A DNA stretch of 64,000 nt, taken from Haloprofundus marisrubri. Lineage in GTDB: Archaea; Halobacteriota; Halobacteria; Halobacteriales; Haloferacaceae. Location of the stretch: contig NZ_LOPU01000029.1 of assembly GCF_001469955.1 (NCBI RefSeq), positions 620,001 through 684,000 on the forward strand. Direction: 5' to 3'. This document shows positions 51,024 through 59,438 of the stretch, one piece after another (the first letter of the stretch is position 1; each line of letters opens with the position of its first letter). The position numbers and the translations under genes were made by a program. The notes under the pieces were generated by a model, which was given only the letters and a program-made list of their open reading frames with translations, was not told the DNA's origin and did not search any database.

Positions 51024-52336
51024 TAGAGAAGCAGCAGTACCGCGAAAGCGACGCTGACCACGGCCCCCGAGAGCGTCGCCAGGAAGTTCACCGCTTGGTT
51101 GCCGACGCGCTCGCCTTCGACTGTCGCCCCGAGCAGGCTGTCGACGGTCATCCCGCCGATACCGCCGAGTGCGACGATGAGTGCGCTCACGACCGTCGGG
51201 TCCAGCGGCATCGTCAGCGCGGCGACGGCAGCGACGAGCACCGCCCCGAGTACCCCGGCGAGTTCGCCCTGCCACGTCACCGCGCCGTCGGTTCCCGGTT
51301 CGACGCGTCGGAGGTTCGTAATCAGCCGCGGCGTGTCGAACAGGCCGCCGACTTCGCTCGACAGCGTGTCGCTCATCGCCGTGGCGAGCGACCCGGCGAA
51401 CGCGAACAGAAACACCAACTCGACGCTCGCCTGCTCCGTCGCGGCGTAGCCGAGGACAGCCACTATCGCAACCGCGGCGTTGCCGAGAACGTTCCCGCTG
51501 CCGCGTGCACCGTCGTTGCCTTCGGCGACGCCGCGTTGGCGCTTGGATTCGTACTTGAACTTCGTCGAGAGCGCGCCGATGCCGAAGAACGTGATGAGTA
51601 CCGCGAACCAGCCGAATCCACCGAGAACGATGGTGAGAACACCCAGCAGAATACCGGTGAGCATCCCGGTGACAGAAGCCGTACCGAGTGCGTACGAGAC
51701 GTAGCCGAGGACGATAGTCAACGCGAGCGCCGCGGCGACTTCCAGCGGCGACACGTCGACGGGGAGTTCGTAGAACAGCCACAGGAGAAGCCCCGTCGAC
51801 ACCAACACCAGCGGGTCGTCGTGTTTGAGAAGTACCTCTCGGAGAAGCGCGGCGACGAACGCGCCAACGGCCGCCAGAAACGCGAGTTTCGGAACGGAAA
51901 GCGACTCGCTGGTCACCGACACCACGAGCGCCTGTCCGCCCGCCGCCGCGAGAAAGCCGGCGAGCGTAAAGCCGGCGACAGCGTGAAACGCGCCGTCGTT
52001 CCAACGGGAGACGAGTTGCTCGCCGAGGTTGCCGTAGGCGACGACGACGACGGCGGCGACGAACGCGCTGATTGGCATCCGCGTCTCGGGCACCGTCGCC
52101 AGCACCGCCAGTGCCGCTGCAGCGAGCGCAAAGCCGAGTAGTCCCGTGAGTCTGCCGTCCTGTCTGTCGCCTGGGCGAGCGAACAACTCGAAGAAGCGGC
52201 CGTCTTCGCCGACGAACGCGGCGACGGCGGCGACGACGGCGAACGGCACCGCCGCTGCGACACCGAGAACCGGTGTGGCGAACGCGAGAGACCCGACGGC
52301 GGCGAACCCCGCCGCGCGCCGGAGAGTCGAAGTCAC
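51023..52336 (-). CDS. DUF92 membrane protein (VTE6/phytyl-phosphate-kinase-like)
   Basis: A 437-residue protein with ten or more membrane helices. The DUF92 core in the second half has GNVLGNAAVAIVAVLGYA, LFAFAGSLATAMSDTLSSEVG and TNLRRVEPGTDGAVTWQGEL. Plant DUF92 member VTE6 is a phytyl-phosphate kinase, so an isoprenoid-phosphate kinase role is a reasonable inference. The 200-residue N-terminal part is a further membrane region. Start GTG 52336 fits a TATA-like GGTTAAGTGG at 52366-52375. It shares a divergent region with the NgBR-like gene. Confidence 0.8.
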   Translation of the reverse strand: MTSTLRRAAGFAAVGSLAFATPVLGVAAAVPFAVVAAVAAFVGEDGRFFELFARPGDRQDGRLTGLLGFALAAAALAVLATVPETRMPISAFVAAVVVVAYGNLGEQLVSRWNDGAFHAVAGFTLAGFLAAAGGQALVVSVTSESLSVPKLAFLAAVGAFVAALLREVLLKHDDPLVLVSTGLLLWLFYELPVDVSPLEVAAALALTIVLGYVSYALGTASVTGMLTGILLGVLTIVLGGFGWFAVLITFFGIGALSTKFKYESKRQRGVAEGNDGARGSGNVLGNAAVAIVAVLGYAATEQASVELVFLFAFAGSLATAMSDTLSSEVGGLFDTPRLITNLRRVEPGTDGAVTWQGELAGVLGAVLVAAVAALTMPLDPTVVSALIVALGGIGGMTVDSLLGATVEGERVGNQAVNFLATLSGAVVSVAFAVLLLL

Positions 52337-52498
52337 ACCACCCGGTATCCACGATGACCACTTAACCCTCCCGACATAGCGAACTTCACGACGTGTCGAC
52401 CGGTAGCGACCACGGCGTCACTGCCGTTCGTCGCCACGTCTCACACGCTATGGACACCAGAGAGATGGGCTTTTGACGCCCGACGACGACTCTCCGTC

Positions 52499-53107
52499 GT
52501 GGCCCTGTACGACACGTATCTCGCGCTTCGCCACCGCCGCTCGACGGGAGAGTCTCCTCGACACGTCGCCGTCGTCATCACCGAGCGTGACTTGCTGGAG
52601 AAAGGCGCGTACGAGACGCTCGAACAGTTTCTCGACTGGGCGTTCGAGTACGGGGCCGAACGCGTCACCATCTCGGTGAGCGTCCTCGACCCGGCGGTCG
52701 TGTCGACGCTCGAACGGGAGTTACGCGACGTGAACGCCCCCCGGCCGCTCGTCGTTCGCGGGCCGGAGGACACCGAACGCGCCGACGCGCCCATCCAAGT
52801 GAGCATCGGCCTCGGCGGGAAACACGAGTTCGCCGAGGCGGTCCGTTCGCTCGCCCGCGAAGTCGAAGCGGGAACGCTCGACCCCGAAGACATCGACGAG
52901 GAAGATATCGAGGGCCGACTCGTCTTCCCCGACGAACCCGACTTGGTGCTCAAAACCGGCGCGGAGCGGCTCTCGGACTTCATGATTTGGCAGTCGGTGT
53001 ACTCGGAACTGTACTTCACCGACGTGAACTGGCGGGATTTCCGCAAGCGCGACTACCTCCGCGCGGTGTTGGATTATCAGGACCGCAAGCGGCGGTTTGG
53101 ACGCTGA
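52499..53107 (+). CDS. Non-catalytic cis-prenyltransferase homologue (NgBR-like)
   Basis: A 202-residue, short cis-prenyltransferase homologue. It keeps the C-terminal family block KTGAERLSDFMIWQ (152-165), YSELYFTDVNWRDFRKRDYL and the terminal RRFG (198-201), but the catalytic N-terminal motif DGNRR is replaced by ITERDLLEKG (27-36), so it should be inactive alone. This is the split shown by NgBR/Nus1 and by the non-catalytic subunit of the Methanosarcina heteromeric enzyme. Start GTG 52499 is supported by a TATA-like GCTTTTGAC at about -27. See UppS at 55225. Confidence 0.8.
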   Translation: MALYDTYLALRHRRSTGESPRHVAVVITERDLLEKGAYETLEQFLDWAFEYGAERVTISVSVLDPAVVSTLERELRDVNAPRPLVVRGPEDTERADAPIQVSIGLGGKHEFAEAVRSLAREVEAGTLDPEDIDEEDIEGRLVFPDEPDLVLKTGAERLSDFMIWQSVYSELYFTDVNWRDFRKRDYLRAVLDYQDRKRRFGR

Positions 53108-53152
53108 GCGCGAGCGAAGCGTCCAACGGTCGTCAGAGAGCGAGCGAAGCGA
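53108..53152 (+). repeat. Two GAGCGAGCGAAGCG-type direct repeats after the NgBR-like gene
   Basis: GCGCGAGCGAAGCG (53108-53121) and GAGCGAGCGAAGCG (53138-53151) are near-identical motifs spaced 30 bp, in the intergenic region. Such repeats are frequent after haloarchaeal genes and may mark 3'-end hairpins or recombination remnants; no function is claimed. Confidence 0.55.
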
Positions 53153-53292
53153 CGCAAATAGACGTTTGTCAGACAATTGGTAAATATGCAACTCCGTTCC
53201 TGAAGCCTGAAATTCGGTGATAATGGTACGACAACCGGACTCTCACACAAAGTGTCGGCTAAATTATCTACCTTGCCAACATCAGTTCTCGT

Positions 53293-54576
53293 ATGCGATT
53301 GGTACAACTTCTCATTCCGGAGGGTGGACGGGCGGAGGTGCTGTCGGTGCTCGATGGGGAAGGAATCGACTACGCCGTCTGGGAGGAGACTGGACGTGGA
53401 AGCTTCGAGGCCGTCGTCTCCTTTCCGGTTCCCGAGACGGGCGTCGAGACGGTCCTCGACGCCCTGTACAATGCAGGCATCCAAGAAGACGCCTATACGA
53501 TAGTGATGCCGACGGAGACGGTGGTGTCGAAGCACATCGAGGCGCTCCAAGCCCGATACAGCGGCCATCGCATCTCCCGTGACGAACTCGTCGCCCGCGC
53601 GGAGGACCTCGCGCCCGCGGCGTCGACGTTCTTCATCTTCCTCGTGGTGAGCACGCTCATCGCAACGACGGGGTTGCTGTTGGACTCGGCGGCGACGATT
53701 ATCGGCGCGATGGTCATCGCTCCGCTGATGGGGCCGGCGATTTCGGCGAGCGTCGGCGCAGTGCTCGCCGAGCGGGAGATGACCTCCCGCGGCGTGAGTC
53801 TGCAGGTCACCGGACTGCTCGCCGCTATCGCCACGGGTGCGGTGTTCGGCTTTCTGCTGAAAGAAAGCGTGCTCCTCCCGCCGGTCGACATCCGGACGAT
53901 TCCGCAGGTCGCAGAGCGTATCTCACCGAACTTCCTCTCGCTGTTTCTCGCACTGGGGTCCGGTATCGCGGGCGCGGTCAGTATCATGCGCAACGCCGGG
54001 TCGGCGCTGGTCGGCGTCGCCATCGCCGTCGCGCTCATCCCGCCGGCGGCCACCGCAGGACTGGGCCTCGCGTGGGGCTACCCGGGCGTGACGCTCGCCG
54101 CTGGGGTGTTAGTTCTCGTGAACCTGCTCGCTATCAACCTCTCGGCGCTCATCCTGTTTTGGGTTGCCGGATACCGGCCAGCGCTCGGTGACCGGACCAC
54201 CGAGGCCAAAGCCGCCGTCAGAGCGCGCGTCGCCGTCATCGTCGTCGGTATCGCCGTGCTGTCGCTCGTACTCGGCGGCGTCACGTGGGCGTCGTTCGAA
54301 GCCGGAAACGTCAGTTACCGCGCCGACGCCGAGGTTCCGGTGATGTTCGACTCCGGTGAGTTCGGCGACCTGCAGTACGAGTCGATGTCCGTCGACTACG
54401 ACATGACTGACGTGCTCCTCGGAAACCCCGCCCAGATTACCGTCGTGGCCGCCTACGAGGGTGACGAGACTATCCCACCGGACGTCGCCTCGCGCATCGA
54501 CGAGCGTCTGACCGCCGAGACGGGCGAAAACATCGTCGTCGACGTCATCTTCGCGCCCGGACAGCGGTCGGGCTAA
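53293..54576 (+). CDS. TIGR00341/DUF389 membrane protein
   Basis: A 427-residue protein: a soluble N-terminal ferredoxin-like domain (MRLVQLLIPEGGRAEVLSVL to about 80), then the DUF389 membrane core with about eight helices (about 110-345; ATIIGAMVIAPLMGPAISAS and NAGSALVGVAIAVALIPPAA are recognisable family segments) and a C-terminal beta domain outside (about 350-427). Function unknown; suspected transporter. TATA-like TAAATTA (53260-53266) fits the leaderless ATG. Confidence 0.88.
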   Translation: MRLVQLLIPEGGRAEVLSVLDGEGIDYAVWEETGRGSFEAVVSFPVPETGVETVLDALYNAGIQEDAYTIVMPTETVVSKHIEALQARYSGHRISRDELVARAEDLAPAASTFFIFLVVSTLIATTGLLLDSAATIIGAMVIAPLMGPAISASVGAVLAEREMTSRGVSLQVTGLLAAIATGAVFGFLLKESVLLPPVDIRTIPQVAERISPNFLSLFLALGSGIAGAVSIMRNAGSALVGVAIAVALIPPAATAGLGLAWGYPGVTLAAGVLVLVNLLAINLSALILFWVAGYRPALGDRTTEAKAAVRARVAVIVVGIAVLSLVLGGVTWASFEAGNVSYRADAEVPVMFDSGEFGDLQYESMSVDYDMTDVLLGNPAQITVVAAYEGDETIPPDVASRIDERLTAETGENIVVDVIFAPGQRSG

Positions 54577-54732
54577 CCGAGGCCGAGTCGACGACACCCG
54601 ACGAGGAGAGGTGCCTCCGTCAACCGTCTCCGACTGCCTTCGGCCGCCTTCGACACTGTATGCGCGGACTACTCGCCGAACGCGCTTCTGTAGCCCATCT
54701 ATTACCATATGCGTTTAGCCGTAGGCAACTGT

Positions 54733-55182
54733 ATGGATATCTCACAGTTCGTGAAGTCCGACGATGCCGTTTCGCCGGCCATCGGAGTCGTACTGATGGC
54801 GGGCATCACCGTCCTCTTGGCGGCGACTGTCGCCGGGCCGCTTCTCCAGTTCGGTGACTCGAATCTCACCGCGCCTGTGTACGCGACGGCCGACGCCAGC
54901 GTCGACGACGACGAGAATCGCCTGAGCGTCACGTGGCTGTCGAACGAGGCGGCCGACTACCTCGACGTAACCATCGCCGTCGACGGTGAGCGTCACTCGA
55001 CGGCGCTGTCGGAACCCGGCGACGCGCTCCACCTCGACGGCGACGGCATCGAGAAGACCGGGACGGAGACCTCTCACTCGAACGCGCTCGACGTCCACGA
55101 CGGCGACAAGATACGAGTGACCGTCACCGCAGTCCGCGACGACAGTCGAACCGTCGTTCTCCAGCGAACCGTCTCGGTCTGA
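54733..55182 (+). CDS. Type IV pilin-like protein (second)
   Basis: A 149-residue protein with a class III signal peptide: MDISQFVKSDDAVSPAIGVV, the VSP cleavage region, and hydrophobic VLMAGITVLLAATVAGPLLQ helix, followed by an outer beta domain (about 50-149). It differs from the pilin at 39564 and could be a minor pilin or an archaellin-like subunit. The start at ATG 54733 is preferred to ATG 54709 because a TATA-like TATTACC (54700-54706) is at leaderless spacing. Confidence 0.8.
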   Translation: MDISQFVKSDDAVSPAIGVVLMAGITVLLAATVAGPLLQFGDSNLTAPVYATADASVDDDENRLSVTWLSNEAADYLDVTIAVDGERHSTALSEPGDALHLDGDGIEKTGTETSHSNALDVHDGDKIRVTVTAVRDDSRTVVLQRTVSV

Positions 55183-55224
55183 GTCGAAAAGCAGTCAGTA
55201 TCTTCTGCAGGACAGCCGACAGAC

Positions 55225-56181
55225 TCAGTCTGCCGGTTCGGTTTCGTGGTTCGCCAGCGCCTCGTCGATTTCGGCGGCCCCGGCGCTCGTGAGTTGGTCG
55301 CGCAGTCGTCTGGCGACGGTTTTCGCCTCGGCGAGTTCCGCCTCGGCGAGCGAGCGAACCAGCGCGACGGCGCGGTTGGTGCGGTGGCGTTGCCACGACG
55401 CCTCCCGTGACTCGTACGTCCGGATACCGCGGAGGAAGTCCACTTTCGAGAACTCCGGCCAGTACGGCGCACAGAAGAAGACGGCGGCTTCGTTGCCGTT
55501 TGCGTGCCACGGCAGGAAGTTCGAGGTTCGTTCGTCGCCGCCGGTCCGGATGATGAGGTCGACGTCGCGGACGGGCCGGCGGTACAGTCTGCTTTCGACG
55601 GCCCCGACGTCGATATCGTCCGACGAGAGGTCGCCGGTGTCGACGGCGCGGGCGACGTCGCGGGCCGCCTCCAGCAGTTCGGCGCGGCCGCCGTACGCCA
55701 GCGCGATGTTGAGCGTGAACCCGTCGTAGTCGCGGGTCCGATTCTCGGCGTAGTCGACGGCCTCTTTGACCCGCTCGGGGAGTCGATGTACCGCACCGAT
55801 GGCGCGGATGCACACCTCGTTGTCGTGGACGCGGTCGGCGTCGGCGAACTCGTACAGTTTCGACTCGATGAGGTCGAACAGCGACTCGCGTTGCTGGGGT
55901 GGTCGGTCAAAGTTCTCCGTCGAGAACGTGTACAGCGTCAGTTCGGCGATGCCGAGTTCCTGACACCAGTCCAGTACTCGTTCGGTAGTCTCCGCGCCCG
56001 CGTGGTGACCATCGGATGCATCGTCGCCCTTCCGTCTCGCGTAGCGGCGGTTGCCGTCTTGGATGATGGCGACGTGGGTGGGTCCCGACCCGACTTCGCC
56101 GCGTAGCAACCGCTCGTACCCCGATGCGAACTCACGTCGGACCCGCCGAAACATATCCAGACGGTCACACCGGTCCCACAT
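55225..56181 (-). CDS. uppS: Undecaprenyl-type cis-prenyltransferase, catalytic subunit
   Basis: A 318-residue cis-prenyltransferase with the catalytic HVAIIQDGNRRYARR (36-50; DGNRR 42-46), YTFSTENFDRP, NIALAYGG (158-165) and IRTGGDERTSNFLPW (211-225) motifs. The C-terminal block lacks the RRFG motif (it ends YESREASWQRHRTNR and an extra helix of about 50 residues). It makes the long-chain cis-polyprenyl diphosphate used as glycan carrier for S-layer glycosylation. It likely needs the NgBR-like protein encoded 2 kb away. Start ATG 56181, TATA-like GTCATAGGC (56211-56219). Confidence 0.92.
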   Translation of the reverse strand: MWDRCDRLDMFRRVRREFASGYERLLRGEVGSGPTHVAIIQDGNRRYARRKGDDASDGHHAGAETTERVLDWCQELGIAELTLYTFSTENFDRPPQQRESLFDLIESKLYEFADADRVHDNEVCIRAIGAVHRLPERVKEAVDYAENRTRDYDGFTLNIALAYGGRAELLEAARDVARAVDTGDLSSDDIDVGAVESRLYRRPVRDVDLIIRTGGDERTSNFLPWHANGNEAAVFFCAPYWPEFSKVDFLRGIRTYESREASWQRHRTNRAVALVRSLAEAELAEAKTVARRLRDQLTSAGAAEIDEALANHETEPAD

Positions 56182-56346
56182 GTGTCTTGTGCCCTCGCTC
56201 CTGCGGAGACGGCCTATGACACGTCGACACACAGCATATCGGCCGATTCGTGCCGACGTTAGTCGACCGGGCGTCTCCGGTCGACTCGACGGTCCGCCCC
56301 GTGTGGAACCGTGAGGGGTTTATCGGGGCCGCCCGACGGTTCGTGC

Positions 56347-56745
56347 ATGAGCGAGACGCTCGACGACGACCTCTACAAGCGGACGAAAGCGCTGTTGGAA
56401 CCCGGCGAGATTCAACTCAACGGCCTCATCGTCCACACGGGCCTCTCGGGTCGAGAGGACCTGGAGATGCACGAACTCACCGTCGACCTGAACGACGTCA
56501 TCGCCGACCACGCCGGGAAAGGCGAGTCGTACATCTACGCCGGCAACGACAACACCGACTTCGCCTCCAACCAGTTTCAGGGGCTGACGCTCGAGGACGA
56601 CGAGTTCGTCTGGGAGTGCCAGCAACTGCTGCGAAACGGCGAGTTCAACCTCGTGTTCTACTACGAAGCCGACGCCGACCACGAGGCGATACTCGAAGAC
56701 GTAGAGGAGATGGGTTACCGCGTGACCGGCGTCCGCGGCGACTGA
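56347..56745 (+). CDS. Conserved haloarchaeal protein (probably DUF5778)
   Basis: A 132-residue protein: MSETLDDDLYKRTKALLEPG, LNGLIVHTGLSGREDLEMHE, AGKGESYIYAGNDNTDFASN and WECQQLLRNGEFNLVFYYEA. The alpha/beta pattern and length fit what I recall as DUF5778, function unknown. A TATA-like TTTATCGG (56319-56326) is centred 26 nt before ATG 56347. It is divergent from uppS and convergent with the rhodanese gene. Confidence 0.7.
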   Translation: MSETLDDDLYKRTKALLEPGEIQLNGLIVHTGLSGREDLEMHELTVDLNDVIADHAGKGESYIYAGNDNTDFASNQFQGLTLEDDEFVWECQQLLRNGEFNLVFYYEADADHEAILEDVEEMGYRVTGVRGD

Positions 56746-56763
56746 AACGACCGAGCGACTCGG

Positions 56764-57486
56764 CTACTTTTCGACGTTCGTGACGACGGTGTCTGCGAGT
56801 TCGCCGAGCGGCCGCACGATGCGGTACTCGGGCGTCTCGACGACGATGGGCGACGATTCGGTCACGTCGAAGAAGTGCAGGGCGAGTTCGAAGCTGCCGT
56901 CGTCGGCGATGGGGCCGGCCTCGCGTTGCCCGGACGCTTCGTGTCGTGCCCACGCGTTCTTACCGGCGAGCGAGGCGTCGGTCTGCCCACGGATGGTGTA
57001 CGACGGCGGTTTCACGTCGACCTCTGCGCCCTGCAGCGGGTAGCCGCGGTCACGCCACTCGAAAAAGCCCTCGTCGATTGCGACCACGTCGGTGTAGCCG
57101 TTGTCGATGAGCGACGCGGCGCGCATCGACGAGAGGTGGTGTGGACAGCCACAGTAGGTGACGATACGCTGGGATTTCTCCCACTCGGCGACGGGGTCGT
57201 TGGCGACGCCGTCGGGGGCCGTCGAGAGCACCGCCCCCTCGATGTGGGAGGCGTCGTACTGTCGTTGGCCGCGGGCGTCGGCGAACTTCGCCGAGCCTTC
57301 CTGAAACCACTGGTAGACGTCGTCTATCGGCGCGAGCGGGACCTGCGCGTTCGACCCGTCGACGGTCATCGTCTCGTAGTCGTAGGTCTTGTTGTCCGGC
57401 GTCCCGGAGGACGAGGAGTTCGAACAGCCCGCGAGGGCGGTGACTCCGGCGGCACCGGCGGCGGCGAGGAACGTGCGACGCTGCAT
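56764..57486 (-). CDS. Rhodanese-domain lipoprotein, Tat-exported
   Basis: A 240-residue protein starting MQRRTFLAAAGAAGVTALAG with twin Arg and lipobox LAGC (Cys21): it is exported folded and lipid-anchored. The rhodanese domain (about 50-155) has IVTYCGCPHHLSSMRAASLI, where Cys112 (or Cys114) is the likely sulfur-carrying cysteine of the active loop, and DEGFFEWRDRGYPLQG at its end. A C-terminal domain of about 90 residues follows. It may handle extracellular sulfur or redox stress. TATA-like GTTTTATTCG fits ATG 57486. Confidence 0.82.
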   Translation of the reverse strand: MQRRTFLAAAGAAGVTALAGCSNSSSSGTPDNKTYDYETMTVDGSNAQVPLAPIDDVYQWFQEGSAKFADARGQRQYDASHIEGAVLSTAPDGVANDPVAEWEKSQRIVTYCGCPHHLSSMRAASLIDNGYTDVVAIDEGFFEWRDRGYPLQGAEVDVKPPSYTIRGQTDASLAGKNAWARHEASGQREAGPIADDGSFELALHFFDVTESSPIVVETPEYRIVRPLGELADTVVTNVEK

Positions 57487-57638
57487 TTTCAATCAGACCT
57501 AACTATCGGACGAATAAAACCATATCGACGTATCTGAGCCTGATCGGTGGTTCGAACGTCGAACGCGGCGGGCGAGTGTAGCCGACGAATCGCGGCGGCT
57601 TCGAGACGCTTATTCTCCTCCCGTTCGGAGTGTCGTCC

Positions 57639-58709
57639 ATGAGACAGGCGGAGACGGACGTGACGCTCTCGACGCTCGACCGCGCCATCATCAATGCGTT
57701 TCAGGGCGGGTTCCCGGTCGTCGAGCGTCCGTTCGAACCGGCGGCTGCCGCGTTACGCGAACGCGGCGTCGACGTGACCGCAGAGGAACTGCTCGAACGC
57801 GTCCAGACGCTCGACGAGGAGGGCGTCCTCACACGCTTCGGCGCACTCGTCAACGCCGAGAACATCGGCGGCGCGGCGACGCTCGTCGCGATGCACGCCC
57901 CGCCGGAACGCTTCGAGGAGGTCACAGAACAGGTCAACGCCCACCGGGAAGTCGCGCACAACTACGAGCGTGAACACCCGCACCTCAACATGTGGTTCGT
58001 CGTCAGCGTCGCCGACGAGGACCGCGTCGAGGAGGTGCTGGCGGAAATCGAAGACGAGACCGGTCAAGAGACGTACAACCTCCCCAAGATAAACGAGTTC
58101 CGCGTCGAAGCCAAGTTCATGCTCGACGGGCCGATTCCCGACGGCGACGTGGACCTCTCGCATCTCGGCCCCGACGTCGAACCCTCCGACAGAGAAACAC
58201 TCACACCCCAAGAGCGAGATTTGGTCGTCGAGATTCAGGGCGGCCTCCCGATTACGGCGACACCGTACGCGGACGTCGCCGACGCGATAGGCGCGGAGAC
58301 CGAGTGGGTCGTCGAGACCATCAAGCGGTTCAATCAGGAGGGCAAGGTCCGAAGAGTCGGCGTCATCCCGAACCACTACGCGCTGGGCTACACCGAGAAC
58401 GGGATGACGGTCTGGAACGTTCCAGACGAGGTGGTCGAAACCGTCGGCCCCGCCGTCGCCTCGCTCGACTTCGTCACCCACTGCTACCGCCGACCGCGAC
58501 ACGAGGGTGTCTGGCCGTACAACTTCTTTGCGATGACTCACGGCCGAAACGAGGAGGAGAGCCAGCGCCGCATCGAGGAAGTCCGCGAGACCATGGACGA
58601 ACACTGGGAGGTCGGCGACGACGACTGGGACTCGCTGTTCTCGACGCGCATCCTCAAGAAGACCGGAATCAGACTGGCCGAACGCGCGGAGGCGAACACG
58701 AGTGAGTAA
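57639..58709 (+). CDS. Siroheme decarboxylase (AhbA/AhbB fused, Lrp/AsnC fold)
   Basis: A 356-residue protein with two consecutive Lrp/AsnC-like modules (about 1-175 and 190-356), each a winged helix plus RAM-like domain: the first begins TLSTLDRAIINAFQGGFPVV, the second TPQERDLVVEIQGGLPITAT. This duplication is that of fused AhbA and AhbB. The enzyme decarboxylates siroheme to 12,18-didecarboxysiroheme in the alternative heme pathway of archaea and sulfate reducers. The second module carries HYALGYTENGM and CYRRPRHEGVWPYNFFAMTH, typical active-site segments. It leads the heme gene set. TATA-like CTTATTC (57609-57615). Confidence 0.88.
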   Translation: MRQAETDVTLSTLDRAIINAFQGGFPVVERPFEPAAAALRERGVDVTAEELLERVQTLDEEGVLTRFGALVNAENIGGAATLVAMHAPPERFEEVTEQVNAHREVAHNYEREHPHLNMWFVVSVADEDRVEEVLAEIEDETGQETYNLPKINEFRVEAKFMLDGPIPDGDVDLSHLGPDVEPSDRETLTPQERDLVVEIQGGLPITATPYADVADAIGAETEWVVETIKRFNQEGKVRRVGVIPNHYALGYTENGMTVWNVPDEVVETVGPAVASLDFVTHCYRRPRHEGVWPYNFFAMTHGRNEEESQRRIEEVRETMDEHWEVGDDDWDSLFSTRILKKTGIRLAERAEANTSE

Positions 58710-58778
58710 CGGGCAGAGAGATGGATTCACTCGGTACGTGGTGTGTCGAGTGAACAGAGGGGAGTCCGACGCCGCGAG

Positions 58779-59438
58779 ATGATTCCACTGTTCCACGATT
58801 TTACGGACGAGACAGTGCTGGTGTTCGGCGGCGGGGCCGTCGGCGCACGGAAAGCGCGCCGCTTCGCCGCGGAGGCCACCGTCGTCGTCGTCAGTCCCGA
58901 GTTCGGAGACGCCGAGTCCGCAGACCGCGAGTTCGGCGACGCGGAACTGATTCGCGCCGCACCCGCCCCAGACGAGATTCCCGAGTGGATAGCGCGATTC
59001 GACCCCGCACTCGTCGTCGCGGCGACGAACGACGAGGCGGTCAACGCCGCGGTGGAAGCGGCCGCACGCGACGCTGGACTCCTCGTCAACCGAACCGACC
59101 GTGCCGGAGAGCGTGATGTCGGCAGCGTCGTCGTGCCCGCCACCGTCGACGACGACCCGGTGATGGTGGCTATCTCGACGGGTGGACGGAGTCCGGCGCT
59201 CTCGAAGCATCTCCGCGAACGAATCGAGGCAGAACTGGAGGGTGCAGGAGCGATGGCCGAGTTGACCGGAGACCTCCGCGCAGAGATGAAAGCCGAGGGC
59301 GTTCCGCCGGCCGAACGACGCGAGGCGATTCGCGCCGTGGTCGCGGCGTCACCTGTTTGGAAGGCTTTACGTACGGGCGAATCCAACGCCCGGAAAGAGG
59401 CCCAGCGCGTGATACGGAACAGAGGTGAGTCCCCATGA
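58779..59438 (+). CDS. Precorrin-2 dehydrogenase/sirohydrochlorin-type enzyme (Met8/CysG-N-like)
   Basis: A 219-residue protein: VLVFGGGAVGARKARRFA (14-31) binds NAD, and VNRTDRAGERDVGSVVVPAT and ISTGGRSPALSKHLRERIEA are the Met8/CysG-N motifs. It oxidises precorrin-2 to sirohydrochlorin with NAD+, and may insert iron. It lies between siroheme decarboxylase and HemA genes, consistent with supply of siroheme for heme. ATG 58779 begins at the family's start; an in-frame GTG 58743 is possible. Its ATGA overlaps HemA. Confidence 0.88.
   Translation: MIPLFHDFTDETVLVFGGGAVGARKARRFAAEATVVVVSPEFGDAESADREFGDAELIRAAPAPDEIPEWIARFDPALVVAATNDEAVNAAVEAAARDAGLLVNRTDRAGERDVGSVVVPATVDDDPVMVAISTGGRSPALSKHLRERIEAELEGAGAMAELTGDLRAEMKAEGVPPAERREAIRAVVAASPVWKALRTGESNARKEAQRVIRNRGESP

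Noticed and set aside
53108-53152. Insertion sequence ends
   Set aside because: Only short direct repeats with no inverted termini, no transposase and no target duplication.
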